55,149 nucleotides of DNA from contig JAXHUE010000011.1 in NCBI GenBank assembly GCA_034189655.1, forward strand, positions 1 to 55,149. Direction: 5' to 3'. Below the pieces are notes generated by a model. That model saw only the letters and a program-made list of their open reading frames with translations. It was not told where the DNA came from and did not search any database. The DNA is from JAXHUE01 sp034189655 (lineage in GTDB: Bacteria > Chloroflexota > Dehalococcoidia > E44-bin15). Shown in pieces: positions 8,842 to 17,581 of this stretch; within the stretch, counting starts at the first letter, position 1; each line of letters starts with the position of its first letter. The position numbers were made by a program, and so were the translations under genes.

Positions 8842-9786
8842 ATGGATAGCGAGATACAAAGCTTCCTGAACCATCTCTCCGTGGAGAAGGGCTTCTCAGA
8901 CAATACCATCAGCGCTTACCGCAACGACCTTGGCCAGCTCAGGGACTTCGTCCAGGAGCTCGCTACTATACAGGGCTACGAGCCCCGATGGTCCAGCGTC
9001 GATCGCAATCTTCTCATCAGCTATATCCTCAATCTGAAGGAGCGGAACTACGCCGCGGCCACCGTGGCACGAAAGGTGGCCGCACTCAAGTCGTTCTTCG
9101 ACTTCCTGGTATCAGAGGGGGCGATCGAGGTCGACCCTACGGAGAACTTGAGCTCGCCCAAGGTGGGCAAGTCCCTGCCCAGGCCCTTGAGCCAGTCCGA
9201 GGTCAACGACCTGCTCGAAGAGCCGGCCAAGCTCTCCACCCCCGAGGCCAGGAGGGACAAGGCGATGCTGGAGCTGCTCTATGCCGGGGGCATGCGGGTG
9301 AGCGAGCTGGTGGCCATGAACGTGGGCGACTTGAGCCTGCAATCGGGAGTGGTGCGCTGCTTCGGCAAGGGCTCCAAGGAGCGCATCATACAGGTTCACG
9401 ACCAGGCGATATGTGCACTGGAGGAGTACCTCACCGAGTCCCGCCCCATGCTCCTGCACAACCGCGAGGACAACGCCCTCTTCTTAAATCGACGCGGCGA
9501 GCGGCTCACCAGGCAGGGCTTCTGGCTCATACTGAAGGCCTATGGCCGGTCGGCGGGGATAAAGACCGAGGTCACCCCGCACACGCTGCGCCACAGCTGT
9601 GCCACCCACATGCTGAGCGGCGGGGCAGATCTACGGAACGTCCAGGAGCTCCTGGGGCACGCCAACATCTCCTCCACCCAGATCTACACCCACTTAAGTG
9701 GTGAGCACGTGCGCCGTACCTATGAGAAGGCGCACCCCAGGGCCAGGGCCGATCGCGGAGGCGTCGGGGAGGCCACGGCGGCCTGA
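8842..9786 (+). CDS. xerD: Tyrosine recombinase XerC/XerD family
   Basis: This site-specific recombinase probably resolves chromosome dimers. The N-terminal core-binding domain covers about residues 1-90. The catalytic domain shows all expected residues: Arg152 (GMRVSEL), Lys176 (GKGSKER), His247 and Arg250 (HTLRHSCAT), His273 (LLGHANISS) and the nucleophile Tyr282 (TQIYTHL). ATG at 8836 touches the AAGGAG site, so I take ATG at 8842, six bases beyond it, giving 314 residues. Nothing nearby looks like a mobile element, which favours a housekeeping Xer over an integrase. XerC and XerD cannot be told apart from sequence alone. Confidence 0.92.
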   Translation: MDSEIQSFLNHLSVEKGFSDNTISAYRNDLGQLRDFVQELATIQGYEPRWSSVDRNLLISYILNLKERNYAAATVARKVAALKSFFDFLVSEGAIEVDPTENLSSPKVGKSLPRPLSQSEVNDLLEEPAKLSTPEARRDKAMLELLYAGGMRVSELVAMNVGDLSLQSGVVRCFGKGSKERIIQVHDQAICALEEYLTESRPMLLHNREDNALFLNRRGERLTRQGFWLILKAYGRSAGIKTEVTPHTLRHSCATHMLSGGADLRNVQELLGHANISSTQIYTHLSGEHVRRTYEKAHPRARADRGGVGEATAA

Positions 9787-9846
9787 CGAGGTGTGCCGTC
9801 CACAGAGGGCGAAATGCCATAGAGAGGCCGCAGTAAAGGAGCAGTT

Positions 9847-10164
9847 ATGCCTCAGAAGTCTCACCGCGTTGCGTCGCGGCAGGCAGAGGTGAGTCGCGAG
9901 AGAAAGCGCAAGAAGAAGTCGCGGGGCCCACAGGTGTCGCAGAGGAACCCTGCGTCGCCCCCCGACGAGGCAGCGCTGGCATCTGTAGACGGCCCGGGGC
10001 CCGCTCCGGAGCCCATCTCCCCGGCGACGCCGCCGCGGCGGGAGCGCCCCCAGCGGGTGGCCCTGCCCGTGTACCAGTACGTATACGCCGACCTGCGCCG
10101 CATCGCCATAATCGCCGCGGCGATACTGGTCGTCCTCATCGTGCTCACCTTCGTGCTGGGATAG
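9847..10164 (+). CDS. Small single-pass membrane protein, Lys/Arg-rich N-terminus
   Basis: The 105-residue product has no family I recognise. Residues 1-35 are very rich in lysine and arginine, residues 36-70 are rich in proline and alanine, and residues 84-104 form one hydrophobic helix ending at the C-terminus. It would sit in the membrane with a basic, disordered cytoplasmic tail. An AAGGAG site precedes the ATG. It ends 12 bases before uvrC and follows xerD by 60 bases, so it is probably in their operon. Confidence 0.7.
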   Translation: MPQKSHRVASRQAEVSRERKRKKKSRGPQVSQRNPASPPDEAALASVDGPGPAPEPISPATPPRRERPQRVALPVYQYVYADLRRIAIIAAAILVVLIVLTFVLG

Positions 10165-10176
10165 AGGCATGGTGCC

Positions 10177-12000
10177 GTGGAAGCGGGTAGCCGGGAGGAG
10201 CAGCTCAAGGCACTGCCGCAGGCGCCGGGGGTCTACCTCTTCAAGGACGACTCGGGCACCGTCCTCTACGTGGGCAAGTCGGCCAACCTGCACCAGAGGG
10301 TGAGGAGCTACTTCCAGTCCCCGCAGTCGCTCACACCCAAGCAGGCACGCATGCTGGCACGGGCCAGCGACTTCGAGGTCTTTGTCACCGACTCGGAGCA
10401 GGAGGCACTCATCCTCGAGTGCAGCCTGATAAAGAGGCACCGCCCCCGCTACAACGTGCGCTTAAAGGACGATAAGAGCTACCCCTACTTGAAGATAGAC
10501 GTCCAAAACGAGTGGCCGCGGCTATACGTCACCAGGCGACTTGAGCAGGACGGCGCACGGTACTTCGGCCCCTATGCCAGCGCCGCCTCGGTGCGCAAGA
10601 CCCTCGCCCTCATGAAGCAGCTCTTCCCTTTGAGGCAGTGCCGCCGTGAGATCAAGGGCGCAGGGGGCAGGGCCTGCCTTGAGCACGATATCCACCGCTG
10701 CGCCGCCCCGTGCATCGGCGCCGTCTCCGCGGAGGAGTACCGCGACATCGTGAAGGGGGCCATCAGCTTCCTGGAGGGGAGGCCGCAGGCCGTGATCCGG
10801 GGGCTCGAGCGCCAGATGAGGCAGGCCTCGGCACACCTGGACTTCGAGAGGGCAGCGGCCCTGCGCGACCAGGTCGCCGCGGTGAGGATGGTCACCGAGC
10901 GCCAGAAGATATCGTCGAGCAGGATGGGAGACCAGGACGTCGTCGCCCTGGCCCAGAACAGGGACCAGGCCTACGTAGAGGTCTTCTTCATCCGCGGCGG
11001 CAGGCTCATGGAGCGCGACCACTTCATCCTGCACGGCGCACAGGACGAGGGGCCCGGCACCATCATGGCCGGCTTCGTAAACCAGTTCTACCACCAGGCG
11101 GCCTACGTACCGCCCCGCATCCTTCTCCAGCACCTGCCCGACGACCTCGCCGTCATCAGGGGATGGCTCCAGGGCCGCCGCGGCTCTGCGGTGAGCGTGG
11201 AGGTGCCCCAGCGCGGTGAGAAGAGGCGTCTGGTCGAGATGGTGGCGCACAACGCGCAGCAGGGCTTATCGCAGCACATGGCGAGGTGGCTGGACGACCC
11301 CAAGGCCACCGCGGCGGCCCTGGAGGGGCTCAAAGAGGCCCTGCACCTGTCCCAGGTGCCCCATGTGATAGAGTGCTACGACATATCGGACATCGCGGGC
11401 TCTGCGGCGGCGGGGAGCATGGTGGTGTTCCAGGACGGGGCCCCCCGCCCCGCCCGCTACCGCCGCTTTCGCATAAAGACGGTGCCCGGCAGCGACGACT
11501 ACGCCATGATGCGGGAGGTGCTCACGCGGCGCTTTGCGCGGGCCGGCGACGGCGATGAAAAGGGCCTGTGGGGCCACATGCCCGACCTGGTGCTCATCGA
11601 CGGGGGGAGGGGGCACCTGAACGCCGCCATGGCCACGCTGCGGGAGCTGGGCGTCGAGTCCATCCCCGTCGCCGCCATCGCCAAGGGGCAGGAGGAGCTC
11701 TTCCGTCCCCAGGTCGGCCACCCCATCGTGCTGCCCCGCTCGTCGCCCGCCCTCTACCTGGTGCAGCGTGTCCGCGACGAGTCGCACCGCTTCGCACTGG
11801 GCTACCACCACCGCCTGCGCCGCACCCAGGCCCTGGGCTCGGCCTTGGACGACGTGCCCGGCATCGGCCCCAGGCGCAAGCGTGCCCTCTTGAAGCGCTT
11901 CGGCTCAGTAGCGGCGATAAGGGAGGCCGACATCGCAGAGCTGGCCTCGGTGGCCGGAATGAGCAGAGGGCTAGCGCAGAGGGTCAAAGAACGGCTATAA
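10177..12000 (+). CDS. uvrC: UvrABC excinuclease subunit C
   Basis: UvrC makes both incisions in nucleotide excision repair. The N-terminal GIY-YIG nuclease domain (about residues 14-95) contains GVYLFKD and LYVGKS. The UVR motif that binds UvrB is in DFERAAALRDQV near residue 222. The RNase H-like 5' nuclease domain follows (ECYDISDIAG, then LVLIDGGRGHLNA), and tandem helix-hairpin-helix motifs end the protein (VPGIGPRRKRALL and VAGMSRGLA). The 607 residues match the usual length. The start is GTG at 10177 with GAGG nine bases upstream; no in-frame ATG fits. Confidence 0.96.
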   Translation: MEAGSREEQLKALPQAPGVYLFKDDSGTVLYVGKSANLHQRVRSYFQSPQSLTPKQARMLARASDFEVFVTDSEQEALILECSLIKRHRPRYNVRLKDDKSYPYLKIDVQNEWPRLYVTRRLEQDGARYFGPYASAASVRKTLALMKQLFPLRQCRREIKGAGGRACLEHDIHRCAAPCIGAVSAEEYRDIVKGAISFLEGRPQAVIRGLERQMRQASAHLDFERAAALRDQVAAVRMVTERQKISSSRMGDQDVVALAQNRDQAYVEVFFIRGGRLMERDHFILHGAQDEGPGTIMAGFVNQFYHQAAYVPPRILLQHLPDDLAVIRGWLQGRRGSAVSVEVPQRGEKRRLVEMVAHNAQQGLSQHMARWLDDPKATAAALEGLKEALHLSQVPHVIECYDISDIAGSAAAGSMVVFQDGAPRPARYRRFRIKTVPGSDDYAMMREVLTRRFARAGDGDEKGLWGHMPDLVLIDGGRGHLNAAMATLRELGVESIPVAAIAKGQEELFRPQVGHPIVLPRSSPALYLVQRVRDESHRFALGYHHRLRRTQALGSALDDVPGIGPRRKRALLKRFGSVAAIREADIAELASVAGMSRGLAQRVKERL

Positions 12001-12045
12001 TGGGCCAACGAGAGAGGCCTACAAGGAAGGGAGAGGGACGGTCGC

Positions 12046-13158
12046 ATGTTTTCCAGGTTCAGGGAGGTGGTATCGCGGCGTCACGATATCGCCCGTGAGT
12101 ACGAGGGGCACGGCCGCAGGCTGGTAGGATACTTCTGCGACTACACACCGGAGGAGGTCATCCACGCCGCCGGCCTGGTCCCAGTGCGCATCACCGGGAC
12201 CAGGGAGCAGATCGTAAAGGCCGACCGGTACCTCCAGGTCAACGTCTGCTCCTTCGCCCGGAGCTGCCTTGAGCTCGCCCTCGACGGCACCTACGACTAC
12301 CTGGACGGCCTGGTGGTGACCCATACCTGCGACATCATCACCAAGATGTACGAGCTGTGGCAGTATCGCCTCGATGGCCCGCCCTTCCTCCACTACCTGT
12401 GGTTCCCCCACAACGTCTACGACGAGGCGGCACTGCCCGTGGTCGAGGAGGAGATAAAGCGTCTCATACGCTGCCTCGAAGAGTACTCCGGCAACGAGAT
12501 AGACGACCAGGCCCTGGAGCGCTCCATCGCGGTATACAACGAGAACCGCCTCCTGCTCAAGGAGCTCTACCGGTGGCGAATGGCAGACCCGCCAGTTATA
12601 TCGGGGACCGAGGCCTTGGCCGCCACCCTCTCCGGCCTGCTCATGCCCAAGGAGGAGCACAACGCCATGCTCCGCGACGTGCTGGCCGCGCTGGGGAACA
12701 GGGGAGACGGCCCGTCGCCGGGGCCGCGGCTCCTCGTCGTGGCGGACATGCTCGACGACCTCGAGCTCATCGAGACCATAGAGGGCCTGGGGGGCACCGT
12801 GGTCTGCGACGACCTGTGCACCGGCAGCCGCTACTTCTGGGACCAGGTGGAGGTCTCGGAGCGGCCCCCGATCACGCGCCTCGCCGAGCGCTACCTGCAC
12901 AAGGTGCCCTGTCCGCGGAGCTACCGCTCGGAGCGGCCGCGGTTCGACCACATAAAGGCCATGCGCGACGACTACGACGCCCAGGGGGCCGTCATCTACA
13001 TACTGCGCTGCTGCGATGCTCACCTCTACCAGTACCCCAAGCTGCTCCAGGAGCTCGATGTGCCCGTGCTCTACATCCAGGGGGAGCACACCGCGGGCGG
13101 CACCGCCCAGGTCCGCAACAGGGTGGAGGCATTTCTCGAGATGATAGGGGGTGTGTGA
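12046..13158 (+). CDS. 2-hydroxyacyl-CoA dehydratase D-component family (BcrC/HgdB-like)
   Basis: This 370-residue protein belongs to the iron-sulfur family that includes (R)-2-hydroxyglutaryl-CoA dehydratase and class I benzoyl-CoA reductase subunits. The N-terminal GYFCDYTPEEVIHAAGLVPVR is the family signature. Conserved cysteines are at NVCSFARSC, HTCDI and RCCDAH and would ligate a [4Fe-4S] cluster. The stop overlaps the start of the next gene by one base, so the two products probably form a heterodimer. No ATP-dependent archerase (HgdC/BcrA type) gene lies nearby. The substrate cannot be told from sequence. Confidence 0.85.
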   Translation: MFSRFREVVSRRHDIAREYEGHGRRLVGYFCDYTPEEVIHAAGLVPVRITGTREQIVKADRYLQVNVCSFARSCLELALDGTYDYLDGLVVTHTCDIITKMYELWQYRLDGPPFLHYLWFPHNVYDEAALPVVEEEIKRLIRCLEEYSGNEIDDQALERSIAVYNENRLLLKELYRWRMADPPVISGTEALAATLSGLLMPKEEHNAMLRDVLAALGNRGDGPSPGPRLLVVADMLDDLELIETIEGLGGTVVCDDLCTGSRYFWDQVEVSERPPITRLAERYLHKVPCPRSYRSERPRFDHIKAMRDDYDAQGAVIYILRCCDAHLYQYPKLLQELDVPVLYIQGEHTAGGTAQVRNRVEAFLEMIGGV

Positions 13159-14456
13159 TGGAAGAGCGGCAGGGATCGAAGATGAAGGCCAAGAAGCACC
13201 TGGAGACCACCAGGCAGGCCTCTGCCATCATAAAGCAGTACTACGCCGACCAGCAGGAGCGGGCGAGCAAGGAGGGCCTGCCCGTTGCCTGGTGCTGCAT
13301 CGCCGCCCCCAGGGATATAATGCAGGCCATGGACATCCAGGCCTTCTACCCGGAGCAGTACGCGAGCTACCTGGCCTCCCGCGACTGCACCACCCGCTTC
13401 ATCCAGCACGCTGAGGCGGCGGGGTACGCAAACGAGCTCTGTGGCTACAGCCGCGCCATCATGGGCTACATCATGGATGGCCTCCCCCCCGATGTCCCCG
13501 CCGGCGGCATGTCGCGGCCCGACTTCTTCATCATCACCTCGGCGGTGTGCGACAACAGGGTGAAGTGGTTCGAGGAGATGGCCGATATGTTCAGCGCCCC
13601 CCTGTACTTCATGGAGTTCCCAGAGATGCCCCCCGAGTCCAGCCACGGCGCGAGCTCTGGAGAGGAGGTGCTGCTCATGGTGCAGATAGGCCGGCGCGAT
13701 GCCCCCCACCTCTACGAGTACGCCGGCACCCAGTACCGCGGGCTGGTGCGCTTCCTGGAGGAGCAGACGGGAAAGAAGCTGGACATCGAGAAGGTGCGGG
13801 AGATATCGGCACGCTCCCGCGAGGTGGGCAAGCTGCGCCGCGAGATCAACGAGTACCGCAAGGCCATCCCCACCCCCATGGGGGCCGCCGACGGCTACAC
13901 CGCCATGTTCCCCGGCATGTACCTGCCCGGCACCACCATCGCCGACAGGTTCTATGCCGACTTGAGGGCAGAGGTGAAGCAGCGGCTGGACAACAAGGTG
14001 GGCGTCGTCCCCGAGGAGCGGTTCCGCCTCGCCTGGAGCGGCATCCCCTTCTGGTACAACATGGGTCTCTTGAACTACTTCGAGGACTACGGCGGCGTGG
14101 TGGTCATCGATACCCAGTACGGCGCCGCCGGGCAGACCATCAACACCACCACCCGCCGCCAGCCGCGGCGCTGGGGGATGAACGTCATGGTGGCATCGGT
14201 AGTGCGGGCCGTCGTCGACTACCACCTGGACGGCGTGGTGCTCTCCTACACGCCGACGTGCCGCGCACTGTACGTCAACCAGATAGAGATCAAGAACACG
14301 CTGGAGGAGGAGCTGGGGGTGCCCGCCATCCTCCTCGAGAGTGACATGGTCGACCCCTCCAGCTACAACGAGGCCGAGACCACGATGCGTATAGACGCCT
14401 TCATCGAGCAGGTGACGGAGCGGGCCAGGCACCGCGACTGGCTCGATGATATCTAG
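13158..14456 (+). CDS. 2-hydroxyacyl-CoA dehydratase family (BcrB/HgdA-like)
   Basis: This is the larger partner of the upstream gene, 432 residues, starting at the ATG in TGATG with AGGGGG before it. It has the family features VAWCCIAAPRDIMQAMDIQAFYPE, later ELCGYSR, and a C-terminal half with YTPTCRALYVNQIE. Subunits of this length with this partner are typical of BcrB/BcrC-like or 2-hydroxyacyl-CoA dehydratase pairs that perform radical dehydration or ring reduction on CoA esters. The next gene encodes a hotdog thioesterase, which agrees with acyl-CoA chemistry. Confidence 0.85.
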   Translation: MEERQGSKMKAKKHLETTRQASAIIKQYYADQQERASKEGLPVAWCCIAAPRDIMQAMDIQAFYPEQYASYLASRDCTTRFIQHAEAAGYANELCGYSRAIMGYIMDGLPPDVPAGGMSRPDFFIITSAVCDNRVKWFEEMADMFSAPLYFMEFPEMPPESSHGASSGEEVLLMVQIGRRDAPHLYEYAGTQYRGLVRFLEEQTGKKLDIEKVREISARSREVGKLRREINEYRKAIPTPMGAADGYTAMFPGMYLPGTTIADRFYADLRAEVKQRLDNKVGVVPEERFRLAWSGIPFWYNMGLLNYFEDYGGVVVIDTQYGAAGQTINTTTRRQPRRWGMNVMVASVVRAVVDYHLDGVVLSYTPTCRALYVNQIEIKNTLEEELGVPAILLESDMVDPSSYNEAETTMRIDAFIEQVTERARHRDWLDDI

Positions 14457-14494
14457 CCTCTCTCTCGTGTGCCCATGGGAAAGGAGGTGCCCAA

Positions 14495-14926
14495 ATGGAG
14501 CAGAAGGCCAAGTTCAGCATGAGCTTGAAGCCCCGCCTGCTCGAGGAGCGCCCCGGCACTGGCATCATCGCCGCCGAGTGGTACCTCATCTATCACGTCG
14601 ACGTCGCCTTCGCCTACGGCGTCGCCGCAGGCATCCCCGCCACGGACGGCTCCATCCTGGTCATGGTGAGGTCGGACATCAGCTACTTCCAGCCGCTGCG
14701 CGTGGGCGAGGAGCTCACCATCTGGGCACGCACCACCAGGCTGGGGCGGAGCAGCTGGACCGTGGAGTACCAGTTCACCGAGACGGTATCGGGGAGGCCC
14801 ATCGCCACCATCCTCCAGACCTACGCCAACATCGACCTTGGGGCGGGCAAGTCTGTGCCCTTACACGATGACTTCAAGCAGCGCATCATCGACTACGAGG
14901 GCCGGGACAACGTGGAGGTGGCGTAG
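14495..14926 (+). CDS. Hotdog-fold acyl-CoA thioesterase family protein
   Basis: The 143-residue product looks like a 4HBT-type hotdog protein: a short N-terminal strand, the central helix segment HVDVAFAYGVAAGI, and the strand pattern MVRSDISYFQPLRVGEELTIWART that is typical of the fold. Members hydrolyse acyl-CoA thioesters. An AAAGGAGG ribosome site precedes the ATG at 14495. It lies 38 bases after the dehydratase pair and probably shares their transcript, so it may release or edit the CoA product of that pair. The family assignment rests on fold-like pattern, not on a unique motif. Confidence 0.72.
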   Translation: MEQKAKFSMSLKPRLLEERPGTGIIAAEWYLIYHVDVAFAYGVAAGIPATDGSILVMVRSDISYFQPLRVGEELTIWARTTRLGRSSWTVEYQFTETVSGRPIATILQTYANIDLGAGKSVPLHDDFKQRIIDYEGRDNVEVA

Positions 14927-14968
14927 CGGCCGCCGACGCATCTTGGGGCACGGGCCGGGGGCGAGAAG

Positions 14969-15697
14969 CTAGGCCCCGAGCCGCTGCGCCAGGGACTGCG
15001 CGTTGTGCACCGCGTGGCCCTCTGCGTCGTTGTTGAAGTAGATGTACGCCGCGTCCAGGCCCTCCGCCAGGCGGGATATCCGCTGTGCCCACTCGTCGAG
15101 CTCGCCATCGGTGTAGCAGCTTGAGTACAGCGCCGCGCTTCCGTGGAGGCGGATATAGGCGAACCCCGACGTGGCCACCACGGGGCAGCTCATCCCCGGC
15201 ATGTCGAAGACGCACAGCCCCACGTTGCGCCGCCGCAGGATGGAGAAGACCTCCTCGTCGAGCCACGATGAGTGGCGGAACTCCACTACGTGGCGGTGCC
15301 CCTCCGGGAGCAGTGACAGGAAGCCGTCGAGCCTCTCATCGTTGCGCTGCATGGTGGGCGGAATCTGGTAGAGCACGGGCCCCAGCCGGTCTCCCAGGTG
15401 CCGCGAGCGGGAGAGGAGCGCCTCGAGCGGCCCCTCGATGTCCCTAAGGCGCTTTACGTGGGTGATGAAGCGGCTCGCCTTCACGGCGAACACGAAGCCC
15501 TCGGGGGCAGTATCTCGCCACCGGGCAAAGGCCTGCTCCGAGGGCAGCCGGTAGAAGCTGCTGTTGAGCTCTACGGTGTTGAAGCGCCCGGCGTAGTAGC
15601 CCAGCCACGTGGGCTGGGACAGCGTCGGCGGGTAGAACACCCCCCGCCAGTGAGGGTAGACCCACCCGCTGGTGCCCACGTAGTGTATCGCCCCCAT
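14969..15697 (-). CDS. DUF72 family protein
   Basis: The 242-residue product has the DUF72 hallmarks: YVGTSGWVYPHWRGVFYP at the N-terminus, NTVELNSSFYRLPS near residue 42, FAVKASRFITH near residue 70 and FRHSSWLDEEV near residue 142. The family has a TIM-barrel fold and an unknown reaction. The gene runs opposite to the thioesterase gene and is preceded, 25 bases away, by a PNPOx-like gene on the same strand, so both probably use the promoter at 16159-16187. Confidence 0.92.
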   Translation of the reverse strand: MGAIHYVGTSGWVYPHWRGVFYPPTLSQPTWLGYYAGRFNTVELNSSFYRLPSEQAFARWRDTAPEGFVFAVKASRFITHVKRLRDIEGPLEALLSRSRHLGDRLGPVLYQIPPTMQRNDERLDGFLSLLPEGHRHVVEFRHSSWLDEEVFSILRRRNVGLCVFDMPGMSCPVVATSGFAYIRLHGSAALYSSCYTDGELDEWAQRISRLAEGLDAAYIYFNNDAEGHAVHNAQSLAQRLGA

Positions 15698-15722
15698 CCT
15701 CCACCCCGGTGCCCGACCGGTA

Positions 15723-16115
15723 TCAGGCTATCTTCATTCCCCCGGCGCCCAGGTTGAATATCTCGTCCACCTTGACCTTGACTGCCGCCTTGGGTGGCAC
15801 CGGCATCTTCATCATCTCGGCCAGCTTCTTGGCCCCCTCGAAGAGCTCCCCCTCGGTGAGCATCTCTGCCTTGCCGTTGAAGCGGTAGCCCTGCATCTTG
15901 TCCCGGTCGACCACGGCGACGGCCACCCTGGGGTTGCGCTGCAGGTTCTCCCAGGTGCGCCCGCCGGTGAGCTCGAAGAAGGCGAGGTGCTCGTCGTCCA
16001 GCACGTGGGTGCTCCGCTTGGGGCCGATGTTGGGCATGCCATCGGGGCTTGCCGTCGCCACGAAACACTGCTGGGTGCCGATAAGGGCCTTCATCTCCTC
16101 GGTCAGCTTTGCCAT
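15723..16115 (-). CDS. Pyridoxamine 5'-phosphate oxidase-like FMN-binding protein
   Basis: This is a 130-residue split-barrel flavoprotein of the PNPOx superfamily. The start MAKLTEEMKALIGTQQCFVATAS, the segment GMPNIGPKRSTHVLDDEHLAF and the region NPRVAVAVVD are characteristic. Single-domain proteins of this size are usually flavin- or F420-dependent reductases or sensors, not true PdxH. The ATG at 16115 is preceded by GGAGG. Reading further upstream would cross the promoter. The reaction is not predictable. Confidence 0.85.
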   Translation of the reverse strand: MAKLTEEMKALIGTQQCFVATASPDGMPNIGPKRSTHVLDDEHLAFFELTGGRTWENLQRNPRVAVAVVDRDKMQGYRFNGKAEMLTEGELFEGAKKLAEMMKMPVPPKAAVKVKVDEIFNLGAGGMKIA

Positions 16116-16158
16116 CTTCAGCCTCCTTGCAGCATGACGATACTTCCTCTGCCACCTG

Positions 16159-16187
16159 ATTATATACCCTGTGCTGCCCGCTATCAA
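16159..16187 (-). promoter_or_regulatory. Strong sigma-70 promoter for PNPOx-DUF72 operon
   Basis: On the minus strand TTGATA (16182-16187) and TATAAT (16159-16164) are separated by 17 bases. It is back to back with the pcm promoter, with two bases between the -35 boxes. Confidence 0.7.
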
Positions 16188-16189
16188 TC

Positions 16190-16218
16190 TTGATACCACG
16201 GTTCGTTTGTGATAGATT
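16190..16218 (+). promoter_or_regulatory. Sigma-70 promoter for pcm
   Basis: TTGATA (16190-16195) and TAGATT (16213-16218) are separated by 17 bases. Transcription would start near 16225, so the pcm start codon must lie beyond this point. Confidence 0.55.
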
Positions 16219-16280
16219 GTCCCCGCATGTATGCCTGGGACGGCGGCACGGCGTGTCCAGGAGAGGGATGGTCGCCCGGC

Positions 16281-16922
16281 GTGAACCTTGAAGAGGAACG
16301 CAGAAAGCTGGTACGGCAACTGCGGCGCGAGATAACTGACCAGAGGGTGCTCGAGGTAATGGAGCGGCTGCCCCGAGAGCTCTTCATCCCGCTTGCGAGC
16401 CGTGCCTTCGCCTACGATGACAGGCCGCTCCCCATCGGCGACGGGCAGACCATCTCACAGCCCTTCATCGTGGCCCTGATGACCCAGGCACTGGGGCTCG
16501 TGGGGACAGAAAAGGTGCTCGAGGTGGGCACCGGGAGCGGCTACCAGGCCGCCATACTGGCCCAGATGGCGCGGGAGGTGGTCTCCGTGGAGCGCTTCCC
16601 CGACCTCGCCGCCACCGCCGAGCGCACCTTGGAGGACATGGGCTACACCAACGTCCAGGTCCACCTGGCTGAGGGCACCCTCGGCTGGAGGGCCGGGGCC
16701 CCCTACGATGCCATCCTGGTCACCGCCGCCGCGCCCAGTGTGCCCAGGGAGCTTGTGGCCCAGCTCGCCGTCGGGGGCCGCATGGTCATACCTGTAGGCT
16801 CCCGCTGGGAGCAGGATCTGCTCAAAGTGACCAAGCAGGCCGATGGGCTAAAGATACAGACATTGACCGCCTGTCGCTTCGTCCCCCTGGTCGGCGAGGA
16901 GGCCTGGAGCGAGGAGCCGTGA
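16281..16922 (+). CDS. pcm: Protein-L-isoaspartate O-methyltransferase
   Basis: This SAM-dependent enzyme repairs isoaspartyl residues in damaged proteins. Motif I is VLEVGTGSGYQAA, preceded by the family's GDGQTISQPFIVALM. The later EGTLGW and VTAAAPSVPREL segments are also typical. I use GTG at 16281 because it yields the common start NLEEERRKLVRQL and lies downstream of the promoter; AGGAGAGGG is upstream, at a slightly long distance. ATG at 16227 is possible but would be almost leaderless. The stop overlaps the GTG of the HAD gene, implying coupling. Confidence 0.92.
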   Translation: MNLEEERRKLVRQLRREITDQRVLEVMERLPRELFIPLASRAFAYDDRPLPIGDGQTISQPFIVALMTQALGLVGTEKVLEVGTGSGYQAAILAQMAREVVSVERFPDLAATAERTLEDMGYTNVQVHLAEGTLGWRAGAPYDAILVTAAAPSVPRELVAQLAVGGRMVIPVGSRWEQDLLKVTKQADGLKIQTLTACRFVPLVGEEAWSEEP

Positions 16923-17581
16923 CGGGGCCCAGGGCGGTGATCTGGGACATGGACGGCGTCATCACCGATACCGCCCCCTTGCACTACAGGGCGTGGCAGG
17001 AGATGGCGCGGCGGAGGGGGCGGGGATTCAGCACGGAGGACTTCAGGCACACCTTCGGCCTGAGGAACGAGAACATCATCGCCTTTCTCTTCGGCGAGGG
17101 GCTCTCCGCGGAGGAGGTGCAGCGCCTGGCCACGGAGAAGGAGGAGTGCTTCCGCAGCGTGGCACAGGGTGACTTCCGCGTGTTTCCCGGCGTACAGGGG
17201 CTGCTGGAGGGGCTTCGGGCCGAGGGATACCGCATGGCCATCGCCTCCTCTGCGCCACCGGAGAACATAGCGCTCATCGTGGAGCGCCTGGGCATAGGGC
17301 ACTTCTTCCAGGCCGTCGTCTCCGACCGGGACGTCACCGCGGGCAAGCCCGACCCCCAGGTGTTCACCATCGCCGCACAGAGGCTGGGCGTCCCCGCTAC
17401 CCGCGCGGTGGTGATAGAGGATGCCGTGAGCGGGGTGGCCGCGGCCAGGGCGGCGGGCATGAGGTGCATCGCCGTCACCACCACCAACCCCAGGGAGAGC
17501 CTGGCCCAGGCCGACCTCGTCGTGGACAGCCTGGAGCAGGTGAGCGTTGACACCGTAGAGTCGCTGCTCGCAGGGGGCTAG
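16919..17581 (+). CDS. HAD-superfamily hydrolase, beta-phosphoglucomutase-like
   Basis: This 220-residue HAD subfamily IA phosphatase or phosphomutase has motif I WDMDGVITD (nucleophile Asp10, acid/base Asp12), motif II IASSAPPENI, and motif III/IV GKPDPQVF followed by VVIEDAVSGV. The helical cap with PLHYRAWQEMARRRG suits the beta-phosphoglucomutase/phosphatase group. Translation starts at a GTG overlapping the pcm stop. It ends in a four-base convergent overlap with the GNAT gene. The substrate is unknown. Confidence 0.87.
   Translation: MTGPRAVIWDMDGVITDTAPLHYRAWQEMARRRGRGFSTEDFRHTFGLRNENIIAFLFGEGLSAEEVQRLATEKEECFRSVAQGDFRVFPGVQGLLEGLRAEGYRMAIASSAPPENIALIVERLGIGHFFQAVVSDRDVTAGKPDPQVFTIAAQRLGVPATRAVVIEDAVSGVAAARAAGMRCIAVTTTNPRESLAQADLVVDSLEQVSVDTVESLLAGG

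Noticed and set aside
8842..9786. XerD-like gene as integrase of a mobile element
   Set aside because: No attachment-site repeats, tRNA or phage genes are beside it and it sits among housekeeping genes.
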